From the NCBI GenBank assembly GCA_025210485.1, contig JAOARN010000076.1, forward strand, positions 1 through 64,000: a DNA stretch of 64,000 bases, given 5' to 3'. Under the pieces are notes generated by a model. It had not been told where the DNA came from. It saw only the letters and a program-made list of their open reading frames with translations, and made no database searches. Below are positions 17,768-27,232 of this stretch, in pieces (positions within the stretch are counted from its first letter, which is position 1; the number at the start of each line of letters is the position of its first letter). This stretch comes from Marinifilaceae bacterium (lineage in GTDB: Bacteria > Bacteroidota > Bacteroidia > Bacteroidales > Marinifilaceae). Made by a program: the position numbers and the translations under genes.

Positions 17768-18922
17768 TTAAAATCTATCTTCAAAAATTTCTTTCACCAT
17801 ACTAGGTTTAACATCTGGCATCATACCAACATATTTTTGTTTGATAAAACGCTCAGATATTTCATCCAAATGATCCTTGCTAATACCATTTGCATGCAGA
17901 CTAGTTTCAACACCAAGACTTTTAAAGAAATCGTCTGTTTTTTCAATGGCCAAATCTATAATTTTATCTTCTTCCATATTCATATCGATAGCCCATACAC
18001 GACTTGCGTATTGTAGAAGTTTCACTTTTCTCTCTGCCTTAACTTTTTTCAGTAAACCAGGAAGAACAATTGCCAAGCTAACACCATGGTCGGTTCCATA
18101 GAATGCAGTCAATTCATGACCTATCATATGAGTTGCCCAATCAGATGTATTACCTGTAGAAATCAATCCATTAAGAGCCATTGTTGCGGCCCACATAAAG
18201 TTTGCTCTATTTTGATAATCTGGCTCTTTTAACTCAACCAATCTCGAACCTTCCTCCATAACTGTAAGCAAAATTGATTCAGCAAATCTATCCTGAATAG
18301 GAGTATTATCATCAGTTGTAAGATATTGCTCCATTACATGAACAAAAGCATCCACGACTCCATTTCTAAGTTGTCTGATAGGCAAACTGTAAGTTGTTAC
18401 AGGATCAAGAACAGAAAAACGAGGGAATAATAAAGGACTTCCAAAAGCTAACTTTTGCTTTGTAGATGCTTTTGTAATCACACCACCAGAATTCATCTCC
18501 GAACCAGTAGCAGGCAAAGTAAGCACAGTTCCCATCGGAACAGCAGAATCAAATTTAGCTGCTGATTCAACTATTTGCCATTCATCACCTTTAAAATTAA
18601 TTGCTGCAGAAATAAATTTCGTTCCGTCCAAAACAGAACCTCCGCCTACAGCTAATAAGAAATTCACATTCTCTTTTCTAGCAAGTTCAACTGCTTTAAT
18701 CAAAGTTTCGAACCTAGGATTTGGCTCAATCCCAGAGAATTCAACAAAATCATAATCTTTAAGAGCTTCACAAATTTGATCATAAACTCCATTTTTTTTA
18801 ATACTTCCGCCTCCATAAGTAATCATAACTTTTGAACCAGCTGGAATTTGTTCTTTTATTTCTAATATCTTACCCTCTCCGAATAATACATTCACAGGGT
18901 TGTAAAAATTAAAATTCTTCAT
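17768..18922 (-). CDS. Iron-type alcohol dehydrogenase (YqhD/BdhA-like)
   Basis: 384 residues of the group III metal-dependent alcohol dehydrogenases, which reduce aldehydes or ketones with NAD(P)H. The cofactor loop AVGGGSVLDG is at 91-100. The metal ligands match the E. coli YqhD pattern: D191, H195 (VVDAFVHVMEQ), H265 (DWATHMIGHEL) and H279 (YGTDHG). Full length for the family. The GGGSxxD form is usual for NADPH-preferring YqhD relatives, so aldehyde detoxification or butanol-type reduction is likely. It stands alone and ends at the bidirectional terminator. Confidence 0.93.
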   Translation of the reverse strand: MKNFNFYNPVNVLFGEGKILEIKEQIPAGSKVMITYGGGSIKKNGVYDQICEALKDYDFVEFSGIEPNPRFETLIKAVELARKENVNFLLAVGGGSVLDGTKFISAAINFKGDEWQIVESAAKFDSAVPMGTVLTLPATGSEMNSGGVITKASTKQKLAFGSPLLFPRFSVLDPVTTYSLPIRQLRNGVVDAFVHVMEQYLTTDDNTPIQDRFAESILLTVMEEGSRLVELKEPDYQNRANFMWAATMALNGLISTGNTSDWATHMIGHELTAFYGTDHGVSLAIVLPGLLKKVKAERKVKLLQYASRVWAIDMNMEEDKIIDLAIEKTDDFFKSLGVETSLHANGISKDHLDEISERFIKQKYVGMMPDVKPSMVKEIFEDRF

Positions 18923-19199
18923 ATCACACTTATATATTTTTTGTAAAGTTGAATATAAAAATCAACAGTATATGTTAAATTTAATCTAATTTGTAATCTT
19001 TCCTTTAAAAATATTGAAATTTATTTTCGAGTAACAAGTTATAAAATTATACTAATTATTGTACAATCATAATAATATAATGAATTCATAAAAAACTCAA
19101 ACTAATACGGATCAATATCTTAGCTTTTATAACAGTGGAGAAAATATTTTGCCCCATCCATAAATGTTTATATTAAATAAAATGCCGATATTTTGATAT

Positions 19200-20018
19200 T
19201 TATGTCAATTCATTTGAAGTAATTCTTTCAATAATAGAATTAGTAATATCTATCAACTCATTTATCTTTTCTTGCTTATAAGCATCTTTATGCAAATCGG
19301 TAAACGCCTCAATGTCATTATCATAATATTTTCCTGCAATTTGCTCAGCCCTCATCTCCACTGCAAGTTTACATAAAATATCTGAGCCTTTTCCAACCTG
19401 ATGATTATGTTTTCCAAAAGCTTCCTGAACCATTTTTGTATTTATCAAAGAACCAGGATTAACAGAAACAACCGATATATCTTTATGTAAATCATTAAAA
19501 TATCTAGCCCATATAGCAATAGCCATTTTTGTTTGAGCGTAAGCTTGAAATTCGCTAGTTTTCTTCTCTCCTAGCAATACTTTTTCAGAAATAGAAGATT
19601 GTGCTGCTGAACTCAAATTAATTATACGAGCATCCCTACTATTTTTCAACAGATCTAACAAATTATTAGACAACACCACAGCAGAGATATAATTTACAGA
19701 CATTCTAATATCAATACCATTTTTATCCTTTTGCACAGAGCTTTTGAATACTCCCGCATTATTAATCAGAACATCTATTGATTTATATTCTTCTTTTATC
19801 TCTGTTATCATTTTTATGACCGAATCAATATCTGAAAAATCAGATAAAAATGCCGAATGCCTGCCTTCGGTATTTTTATTTAAATACACCAGACAATCTT
19901 GCAGTTTATTCCTATCTCTTCCATGAATAATTATATTATGCCCTAATTTAGCTAAATCAATAGAGCTCTGCTTTCCTATACCATCTGTACTTCCTGTTAT
20001 AAAAATTGTTTTGCTCAT
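19200..20018 (-). CDS. Short-chain dehydrogenase/reductase (retinol-dehydrogenase-like)
   Basis: 272 residues, classical SDR fold. The cofactor motif TGSTDGIG is at 8-15, NNAG at 86-89, a Ser in NLSSAAQ near 134-140 and the catalytic YxxxK at Y160/K164 (YAQTK). HGRDR after beta-2 suggests NADP(H). The substrate cannot be told; the closest general match is the retinol dehydrogenase/WW-oxidoreductase-like group, which is often just annotated as an oxidoreductase. It stands alone. Confidence 0.9.
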   Translation of the reverse strand: MSKTIFITGSTDGIGKQSSIDLAKLGHNIIIHGRDRNKLQDCLVYLNKNTEGRHSAFLSDFSDIDSVIKMITEIKEEYKSIDVLINNAGVFKSSVQKDKNGIDIRMSVNYISAVVLSNNLLDLLKNSRDARIINLSSAAQSSISEKVLLGEKKTSEFQAYAQTKMAIAIWARYFNDLHKDISVVSVNPGSLINTKMVQEAFGKHNHQVGKGSDILCKLAVEMRAEQIAGKYYDNDIEAFTDLHKDAYKQEKINELIDITNSIIERITSNELT

Positions 20019-20161
20019 AATATTATTTATTGATAACTACGCTAATATATACGTTTGAAATCAAATTTTGTTATCAAATATCAGCTAATTTTTATGTTCG
20101 AAATATTTATAGATTTACATAAAAGATTTAAATAAATTGAAAATTAATTATTATCATAAGT

Positions 20162-20190
20162 TTTGTTATTCGGTATTTTTTTTACATTTG
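20162..20190 (+). promoter_or_regulatory. Promoter of the lipoprotein/small membrane protein pair
   Basis: TTTG at 20162-20165 and TACATTTG at 20183-20190, 17 bases apart. The start codon is at 20218, so the leader is short (about 20 bases). Confidence 0.6.
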
Positions 20191-20217
20191 CATTAAATCA
20201 TTAAACAAATATTAATT

Positions 20218-20910
20218 ATGAAAAATTTTAAAATTTTAACTTTATGCATTTTCATTTTCTTTTCATGCGAAAATGAAAATCTAATTAAAGAAAAGCCAAA
20301 TGAAAAATCATTAAACCCTATTGAAGTTGGCAGACTTCATAACAAACTTCTAAAAGAGTACATTAAGACCTACGAAATAGCAGGTCTTAAAAAAACAACA
20401 GATAAAATTACTTTTAAAGAATTAGAAAAAAACCTTTACAGTATTGCAAGTAAATATGTTGTTATTCCTGATTCTAAAAAAGTTAAATCTGAAGGTTTAA
20501 ACCCTTTAAATGCTACAAATAAGGAACTAATAGACGATTTTTTTAGAAGAGAAAAAATATCAAATTACATGCACAAAGAACTATTAGCACTATCCAAATT
20601 AAACAAAGAACAAGGTCTATTGTATATAAACAGTAATTTTGCAGAAAATGTTTCTAAATCAGAGCTTGGATTGAAAAATACAATAATCGAAGTTTATAAT
20701 GCTTCATATCAATTTTGGACTCATGAATACCAAACAGATAAACGCATTAAAAAAGAAGGCATGATAGACGATGATGCTGCAGTTGTCGTAGCAGATTGTA
20801 TTGGAACAATAATTAGCCCAATAGGCTCTGCTTTATTTTCGATAGCAACTATATATGTATCAAAAGACAAAGAAAAAAATATTGAACCTGAATATCATAT
20901 CAAAAAGTAA
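20218..20910 (+). CDS. Lipoprotein of unknown function
   Basis: 230 residues. The signal peptide ends in the lipobox IFFSC with C17 as lipidation site, followed by charged residues (ENEN). The mature part is helical and Lys-rich (HNKLLKEYIKTYEIAG, ELIDDFFRREKI). Near the end a small hydrophobic stretch (ADCIGTIISPIGSALFSIAT) could be glycine-zipper-like. It is not recognised as a family. The next gene starts 2 bases after its stop codon, so the two are co-translated. A secreted factor with a membrane partner is possible, but nothing shows what it does. Confidence 0.75.
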   Translation: MKNFKILTLCIFIFFSCENENLIKEKPNEKSLNPIEVGRLHNKLLKEYIKTYEIAGLKKTTDKITFKELEKNLYSIASKYVVIPDSKKVKSEGLNPLNATNKELIDDFFRREKISNYMHKELLALSKLNKEQGLLYINSNFAENVSKSELGLKNTIIEVYNASYQFWTHEYQTDKRIKKEGMIDDDAAVVVADCIGTIISPIGSALFSIATIYVSKDKEKNIEPEYHIKK

Positions 20911-20912
20911 TT

Positions 20913-21176
20913 ATGAATATACTATTAAGCATTGGAATATATCTTAGCGGTTTGGCATTTGGATATATTTGCGCAGTAGATTTTTATTTTCCTCTTGTTG
21001 AGCAAAATAATTTCAAAATCCAGTCTTTTATTATCATATTATCATGCCTAGCGATAAATATTGTATTAACCATAATAAAAGGTAGACGAATTAAATTAAC
21101 AAATGCAGAAATCAAAAAAAGTTTAGTCCCTTTTTGGGGATTTAGATATTTAAAAAAAATTTATTTTTCAAAATAG
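20913..21176 (+). CDS. Small two-helix membrane protein, partner of the lipoprotein
   Basis: 87 residues. TM1 is at about 3-25 (LLSIGIYLSGLAFGYICAV) and TM2 at about 38-57 (FIIILSCLAINIVLTII), followed by a basic tail. No family recognised. It begins 2 bases after the lipoprotein stop and the pair ends at a 32-base palindrome, so this is a two-gene unit. Confidence 0.65.
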   Translation: MNILLSIGIYLSGLAFGYICAVDFYFPLVEQNNFKIQSFIIILSCLAINIVLTIIKGRRIKLTNAEIKKSLVPFWGFRYLKKIYFSK

Positions 21177-21189
21177 CCAGAAAATTTAG

Positions 21190-21221
21190 GTAATAAGAAG
21201 CATAATTATGCTTCTTATTAC
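21190..21221. terminator. Perfect 32-base palindrome after the pair
   Basis: The arms GTAATAAGAAGCAT/ATGCTTCTTATTAC have a 4-base AATT centre. No long T-run follows, so either it is a weak terminator or a protein-binding palindrome. It lies between convergent genes. Confidence 0.6.
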
Positions 21222-21303
21222 TGTCTAGCAGAAAGAACAAGAGCGTAAGTAACTAGATTCCAATCATTAAAATCACCAAATATAGATTATCCGTATATTT
21301 TTT

Positions 21304-23829
21304 CTATTCAGCCACAATTGTTCTTAACATAGTTTTTCTCATTCTATTATCTATATTCCTGACTGCTATCCCTAAAGCCTTACGTGTTCCAACAAAAATG
21401 CATGCCTTTTTTGCTCTAGTCAGTGCAGTATAAATCAGATTTTGGTACAACATATTAAAATGTTGCAATACCAATGGGATAATTACTATATCGAATTCAC
21501 TTCCCTGCGATTTATGAATTGTAATAGCATATGCTAAATCCAAATCAATTATATCTTGTTTTTGATAATATACCTGTCTTTCTGTATCTCCCAACTTATA
21601 GCTTACTTCCAGACTATAATCTTGATTATCTACCGCAGTAATAAAACCAATATCCCCATTAAATACCTCTAGATCGTAATTATTTCTTCTCTGTATAACT
21701 CTATCTCCCAATCTAAAAATACGTTCTCCAATAAGCAGACTAGGTTTAGATTCTGTATCTGGATTATATCTTTCTTGGATCATAACATTTAAATTTCGAG
21801 TACCCATTGAACCAACCGTCATAGGACTCAAAATCTGTATTTCTTTATCTTTACCTAATTTCTCTCTAAGAGTTTTAGTATAAAGTCTAATCAAAAGCTC
21901 GGATGCGATAAAACCATAATGCAAGCTAGACCATGGGTGTATGGATTTAAGAATATTTTTAAGAGCCGCAGCAGTTGATTCAGATTTAACAAGTTTTTTT
22001 ATATTCGTATTAACATAATCAGAAGGAATGTGAAAAACATAAGATTTTATTCCTTTAGACTTCATTTCCTCTATTTCATATTCCGAAGTAGTATGGACAT
22101 ATAAATTATCATCAACTGATTTATACGAAAAATCATCTTCTCCATGCTTTTCTTTTAAAAATACTTGTTCCTTTTTATCAACAACATCCTTTAGAGTATG
22201 TTTTATTTTCCGAATAAAATCAGATTGCTCTTTAGTTGCCTCATCTGAATCAAAAAACAAACAATCAATCTTTTCATCCCATACATTAGGATTGTTTATT
22301 GGAGACTCAATACTTGGTATTTTTCTTTCATTAATTTGGTGTGCGAATTTTATAATATAACTTTCTTGGGCTTGCCTAAATACTTTCTTAAGTTCAAAAC
22401 AAGGCACTATTCGCGAGTCGATAAGATCTTTTAAAACATTTCCAGCTCCTACAGAAGGAAGTTGATTTGGATCACCAATAAATAAAATTTGTGCCGAAAG
22501 AGGAATTGCCTTTAATAATGCAGCCGTAATTGAAATGTCAAGCATAGAACACTCATCCACTATTATGTAATCAGTTTCAATTTTATCTTCCTCGTTCTTT
22601 TTAAATTGGCCTTGATTAGGTTGCCATACCAAAAGACGATGAATAGTTTTTGCCTCCATTCCAATCACTTCGCTCATTCTCTGCGATGCTCTGCCAGTTG
22701 GAGCTGCCAAACAAACTTTCTTATTCATTGCCAATAATAATTTAACCAAGGCCTTTGTTGTTGTTGTTTTCCCACAACCAGGACCACCCGTTAATATTGC
22801 AAATGAAGATTTACAAACCCCAACCACCGAATCAAACTGCTCATCACTTAATGGAAATTCTTGTGTATCATTGAATCTTTGAAGCCAATTTTTAAGTCTA
22901 TTTTCGTCAACATTTATCTTATTTTTCAAAAATTGTTTAACAATATCAGATGTATTTAATTCATCATAATACAATGATTTAGAATAATAACATTTTGATT
23001 CTGAATCATCATTCTGTTTAATGCGAGTTTTAAGTTCATTCTCCTGCTCCATCTTCACTATTTCATTATCAATAGCCTCTGGATAATTTGCTTTTAACAG
23101 TATAGATAAATTTTTATGTATTTGCTCAATCTCAAGATAACAATGACCAGATTCTCTACTGGCGGCAAGTACATGACTTATTGCAGCTCTAATTCTTTTA
23201 GGATTATCATCCTTTATACCAAGAGCTCTGGCAACTTTATCAGCCGAAAAGAAACCTATCCCATATATATCTTTAGATAACTGGTATGGATTATCATTTA
23301 AAATCTTAATTGCATCATTACCATAGGTCTTGAAAATCTTAACAGCAAACAAGGTACTTATTCCGTAATCTTGAAGGAATAACATAACATTTCGGATTTC
23401 TCTATGCTTAGTCCAGGATTCTTTTATTTGGTCAAGTTTTGTCTTTGCTATTCCACTCACCTCAGTGAGGCGATCAATATTCTCTTCAAATACATCTAAT
23501 GTTTCATCACCAAAATGACCAACAATTCGTTTTGCTATTTTAGGTCCTACTCCATAGATTAATCCAGAACCGATATATTTCTGTAATGCGGATGCACTAG
23601 CTGGCTTTAATTCTATAGAATTTTCGGTTTTGAACTGCTCGCCATACTTTGCATGTTGCACCCACTGACCTTCAAATTGCATGGTCGCACCAGCAAAAAC
23701 AGACGCTTGATGAACCGTGACTACTTTTATTTCATGGGAACGATCAACCGGACTGACTTTCAAAACCGTCCAACCTGTTTCTTCGTTATGATAAGTTATT
23801 CGTTGTATTATTCCTATTAGCTTTTCCAT
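21304..23829 (-). CDS. recD2: RecD2-type DNA helicase
   Basis: 841 residues of the RecD2/TraA superfamily 1 helicases, 5'-3' DNA motors in repair that do not need RecBC. Seen: an N-terminal OB-like domain, a helix-hairpin-helix region (GSGLIYGVGPKIAKRI, 87-102; more to about 205), Walker A GGPGCGKT at 348-355, DEAD-like motif DECSM near 425-429, motif III GDPNQLPSVGAG near 452-463, motif V AITIHKSQG and motif VI YTALTRAKK near the end. A charged stretch of about 100 residues (about 525-640) between motifs III and V makes it longer than some relatives (about 720-800). It stands alone. Confidence 0.94.
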   Translation of the reverse strand: MEKLIGIIQRITYHNEETGWTVLKVSPVDRSHEIKVVTVHQASVFAGATMQFEGQWVQHAKYGEQFKTENSIELKPASASALQKYIGSGLIYGVGPKIAKRIVGHFGDETLDVFEENIDRLTEVSGIAKTKLDQIKESWTKHREIRNVMLFLQDYGISTLFAVKIFKTYGNDAIKILNDNPYQLSKDIYGIGFFSADKVARALGIKDDNPKRIRAAISHVLAASRESGHCYLEIEQIHKNLSILLKANYPEAIDNEIVKMEQENELKTRIKQNDDSESKCYYSKSLYYDELNTSDIVKQFLKNKINVDENRLKNWLQRFNDTQEFPLSDEQFDSVVGVCKSSFAILTGGPGCGKTTTTKALVKLLLAMNKKVCLAAPTGRASQRMSEVIGMEAKTIHRLLVWQPNQGQFKKNEEDKIETDYIIVDECSMLDISITAALLKAIPLSAQILFIGDPNQLPSVGAGNVLKDLIDSRIVPCFELKKVFRQAQESYIIKFAHQINERKIPSIESPINNPNVWDEKIDCLFFDSDEATKEQSDFIRKIKHTLKDVVDKKEQVFLKEKHGEDDFSYKSVDDNLYVHTTSEYEIEEMKSKGIKSYVFHIPSDYVNTNIKKLVKSESTAAALKNILKSIHPWSSLHYGFIASELLIRLYTKTLREKLGKDKEIQILSPMTVGSMGTRNLNVMIQERYNPDTESKPSLLIGERIFRLGDRVIQRRNNYDLEVFNGDIGFITAVDNQDYSLEVSYKLGDTERQVYYQKQDIIDLDLAYAITIHKSQGSEFDIVIIPLVLQHFNMLYQNLIYTALTRAKKACIFVGTRKALGIAVRNIDNRMRKTMLRTIVAE

Positions 23830-24085
23830 TAATTACAAAGCTAATTTATTTTTATTAATTAATATTAGCAATATCAAATTTTAAGAATATAAATATGTGT
23901 ATCCATATTGTCTGTTTATTATTTTCGAATGCATTATGATTATTAAAAATTTAAGACATTCAGTTTATTAGCAAATAAGAACTTAATATAATTTCAACAT
24001 CCCCTGATTAACAAAATTCCAAACGAAATATTCTATTGACTTTTATAGCCTGAAAATATATTTGAACTATAATATATTTTTATTC

Positions 24086-24116
24086 TTTGAATTTTAATTT
24101 ACATAAGTTATATTTG
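24086..24116 (+). promoter_or_regulatory. Promoter of tRNA-Pro
   Basis: TTTG at 24086-24089, a 19-base spacer and TATATTTG at 24109-24116: a full match to the Bacteroidota consensus. The mature tRNA starts 10 bases later. Confidence 0.8.
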
Positions 24117-24125
24117 TTTTTAGTT

Positions 24126-24200
24126 CGGGGCGTAGCTCAGCCAGGTTAGAGTACAGGTCTGGGGGACCTGGGGTCGGAAGTTCGAATCTTCTCGCCCCGA
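24126..24200 (+). tRNA. tRNA-Pro, anticodon GGG
   Basis: Cloverleaf seen by eye: the acceptor stem CGGGGCG/CGCCCCG, discriminator A, D-arm GCTC..GAGT, anticodon stem CAGGT/ACCTG with loop CTGGGGG (anticodon GGG), and T-arm GGAAG-TTCGAAT-CTTCT. The CCA end is not encoded. It reads proline codons CCC and CCU. Confidence 0.93.
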
Positions 24201-24510
24201 CTGGTTATTATTTCATATAACTCATTGATATTATTTTAAATCCATAGAAATAATAAACTTCTTGCGCTAGAAAAGATATAATTTATTAAATAAAATAACC
24301 AGTTTACTGCTTGCAATAAAATTGGTCTGTTGAGACTTGATAAGTGCTATTTTTACCTGTAGAACATTTAATCTTTTAGCTTTATTTACCCCCTATTATT
24401 TAGCATAACAATAAATATTACACAAAATCATACACTTCACAAAATCGGTTCTAAAACCCAATCTTTAATTATTGAACAATAATATCATCAAAATATTAAT
24501 TGACTCAAAA

Positions 24511-24540
24511 TTCCCCTCTCCATCATTTTTATTACTTTTG
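24511..24540 (+). promoter_or_regulatory. Promoter-like pair for the candidate small RNA
   Basis: TTC (one off TTG) at 24511-24513, a 19-base spacer and TACTTTTG at 24533-24540. The predicted start falls at about 24545-24547, right where the hairpin begins. Confidence 0.5.
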
Positions 24541-24544
24541 TATG

Positions 24545-24608
24545 GTCAGAGCTTACTTCTACACTTGGCTGGAGTATTGGACTTCGGGAGCTAAGATAAG
24601 GCTCTGAC
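24545..24608 (+). ncRNA. Candidate structured small RNA
   Basis: The ends GTCAGAGC (24545-24552) and GCTCTGAC (24601-24608) pair perfectly, with TTA/TAA continuing the stem past a bulged G. Inside, TTGGCT pairs with AGCTAA (one G-U). A promoter-like pair ends 5 bases before the stem. It holds no open frame and is GC-richer than its flanks. It does not match the SRP or tmRNA cores that I know. There is no clear T-run right after it, so the 3' end is uncertain. Confidence 0.45.
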
Positions 24609-24754
24609 TTATTCTTATTGTAAGCTTATATTTTCTTTTTAAATAAACTTGCTATAATCCATCACCCATTATAATAGACAAAAACAAATACTACACAGTT
24701 CAGCTAAAAGTTTTTTTCATAATATAAAAATGGATCAGGATTTATAAAGTTTAT

Positions 24755-24811
24755 AATAAAAAAAGAGTTGAGAATATGATATCACACAGGCGATAAAATA
24801 TAACTCAACTC
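24755..24811 (-). terminator. Terminator of the ABC export operon
   Basis: On the minus strand the stem GAGTTGAG (24811-24804) pairs with CTCAACTC (24772-24765), followed at once by T7. It lies 174 bases past the stop of the last gene. Confidence 0.75.
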
Positions 24812-24984
24812 ATAAAAACTGTCGAAATTTAATTCTAATTAATTATGAAAAATAAAACATACACGAAAAATATATTAGAACAACGGTTTTATTTAAACAC
24901 ACGAAAATATTACTAGTATTTTCATCTAATAAACTAAAGCAAAATTATCAACAGTTTCGAAAAAACAATCCTACTAATAAAAAC

Positions 24985-27228
24985 TTATCTTTTCTTTCTT
25001 CTCATAAGCGTTCTTGCACCTACGATAAGAATCAAAAATGGTACTATACCAATATAAAATAGTCTAACAACAGACATTGACTCCTGTTTGTAAGCTATAT
25101 ATGTTTCATTTCCTAAATCCCTACTGTCGTCCAATGGTAGTTCTCCAGAACTAAGCCAGAACATCAAATTCTTCACAAAACCATTATTTCTGGGGCTTAA
25201 TCCTCTTCTCGATGACTTCAGTTCTCCATTACTAATAAAATCAGAATCTCCCATAACAAATATCCGCTGATCTTTATTATCAATTATTCTATTTAAAGCA
25301 TAAGCGACTACATTTGACTTTTTATTAACAATCCCATTAAGATCCTGACTCCAAGTTTTTTCAGAAATTGTCTTCAATAAAGCAACTTTTTTAAATTTAC
25401 TACTATCAGTAACTGAAATTGACAAAACTCCATCTGTAATAACAAAATCATTATATTTTGTCATATATTTAAATTCTTCGTTTACTTTCTTTGCTTCCTC
25501 TGGCACTGCAAGAGTTAAAAGACTTTTTTGAAAAACATCATTATTTTGAAACAAGCTCTTTTTTTCAAACTTAATTCCTAATGAATTGGTAATAAAATTA
25601 CAATTTAGAATACTTTGATATTCAGACAGCAAAATTAAATTACCACCCCTATCAATATAATCTAATATCTTTTTAATTTCCCATTCCTTAAAAGGATTAA
25701 CAGGATCGGCAATAATCAAAGCGGCTAAATCGACAGGAATTTCATCCTCTAATTTCAGTTTAATATCAGTAATATTGAAACCTAGATTTTCGAAAGAAGA
25801 TCTATTATATTTATTTTTTATAATGTATTCATAACCACTATCGGCTTTACTATAAATTGACCTATTGCTTTTACCAGTTAAAAAAGCAATTTTGGGCATA
25901 ATCCCCGAAATTCTTTTCATTGCAGCTGCAATTTCCTTTTCACCTGCCTGTGTTTGAATATCATTATAGGTTCGTACAATCGCTTTTTTACCATTACCTG
26001 TATTTTCCAAAACACGGAAAAAAGAGTACGATTCAGATTTTAGCAAGGAATCTATTTCATGAATTTCAGCTCTTGAGCTATAACGCTTGAAGTTTGTTCG
26101 ATTTAAAATTGCAGATTTTCTAGCTGTCTCTTTTAAAACACTGTCATTTTCGATTTTTGGATTATTATAATAAAAAACATATTCCATTTTAGTAGATGGC
26201 TTATGTCTAATATATTTATCAAATGAGTTACGATCTGCAATAATTCGTTCAGGAAAGAATCCTTTCGATTTACGATCAAGCAAATTAACATAACTAGTTA
26301 TTTTCAGGTCTCCATCTATATCATCCAATATTTGCCTAAATTCTTTCTTTAAGGAATTGGATTTCAAACCAGTAAAGTCATAAGTCAATTTTAAGTGAGG
26401 CTGATAAGATAATATTCCCAAAGCTATAGCACTAAATGCAACAGCTGCATAATATGACACTTTCTTTTTCAAGGAAACTGAATTTCTTTCGAACCACAAA
26501 GATAAAATTGAGAATGAAAGGAAGGAGCAAATAATTATGATAAAGTAAAATAAATCCTCAGAATACAGGACACCCATTCGCATTCCATCGGTATGGTTTT
26601 TCACGGATAACCAATAAGTTAACTCCTTTACAAACAAATTATCTTGACCGAAGTTAGAAACAAAAGTCAGAAAAGCCAATACCAATATAGATCCTAAAGC
26701 AGTCAAAAGTTGGTTTACCAACAAACATGACATAAACAAGCCTATAGCAGAATAAGCACATGCCAATAAAAAGAATCCCATTAAGGCACAAAAAATAGCA
26801 GAATAATCGAAATTGGGTATTGTAAAACTAGTGAAAACAATTTCAGCTCCAATTATTAAGCTCAATAGAAATGAAATAAAAACCATAGAGAGATATTTAC
26901 CCAATATAATTTCGCTTACCCTAACAGGCGAAGATTGCAGAAGCTTAAAAGAACCACTTGCCACTTCTCTTCCTATCAAGCCCATGGTTAAAATTGGCAT
27001 ATATAAAAATAAATAGTCTTGCGCATTATTTAATACATTATTTGAAAATATAGACCTACTTAAATCCCAAATTCCATAATGCATTTCTTGTCTACCTAAA
27101 AACTCATCCAATATATTTGTAAATACAATTCCTGATTGAATGGCAAAGAACATCATAATGATCCATGCTATAGGAGAGTAAAACAAAAGTCTGACCTCTG
27201 TCTTACATATTTGATATATCATCTTCAT
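24985..27228 (-). CDS. ABC-2 permease fused to GldG-like domain (second copy)
   Basis: 747 residues. The N-terminal 250 residues hold about six TM helices of an ABC-2 permease, as in GldF. A long extracytoplasmic region (about 280-700) resembles GldG, with a Rossmann-like auxiliary fold (LIIADPVNPFKEWEIKKILDYID, GGNLILLSEY). A last TM helix (about 722-742) ends in RRKKR. In gliding Flavobacteria GldF and GldG are separate; here they are one chain. It follows its paralogue by 4 bases and shares one ATPase, so the pair probably makes a heterodimeric exporter. Its job (gliding, secretion or cell-envelope export) is not shown by the sequence. Confidence 0.88.
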   Translation of the reverse strand: MKMIYQICKTEVRLLFYSPIAWIIMMFFAIQSGIVFTNILDEFLGRQEMHYGIWDLSRSIFSNNVLNNAQDYLFLYMPILTMGLIGREVASGSFKLLQSSPVRVSEIILGKYLSMVFISFLLSLIIGAEIVFTSFTIPNFDYSAIFCALMGFFLLACAYSAIGLFMSCLLVNQLLTALGSILVLAFLTFVSNFGQDNLFVKELTYWLSVKNHTDGMRMGVLYSEDLFYFIIIICSFLSFSILSLWFERNSVSLKKKVSYYAAVAFSAIALGILSYQPHLKLTYDFTGLKSNSLKKEFRQILDDIDGDLKITSYVNLLDRKSKGFFPERIIADRNSFDKYIRHKPSTKMEYVFYYNNPKIENDSVLKETARKSAILNRTNFKRYSSRAEIHEIDSLLKSESYSFFRVLENTGNGKKAIVRTYNDIQTQAGEKEIAAAMKRISGIMPKIAFLTGKSNRSIYSKADSGYEYIIKNKYNRSSFENLGFNITDIKLKLEDEIPVDLAALIIADPVNPFKEWEIKKILDYIDRGGNLILLSEYQSILNCNFITNSLGIKFEKKSLFQNNDVFQKSLLTLAVPEEAKKVNEEFKYMTKYNDFVITDGVLSISVTDSSKFKKVALLKTISEKTWSQDLNGIVNKKSNVVAYALNRIIDNKDQRIFVMGDSDFISNGELKSSRRGLSPRNNGFVKNLMFWLSSGELPLDDSRDLGNETYIAYKQESMSVVRLFYIGIVPFLILIVGARTLMRRKKR

Positions 27229-27232
27229 GTTT

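Noticed and set aside
24545-24608. SRP (4.5S) RNA
   Set aside because: The conserved GGAA/AGCAG-type asymmetric loop of SRP RNA is not present, so I list it only as an unnamed small RNA.
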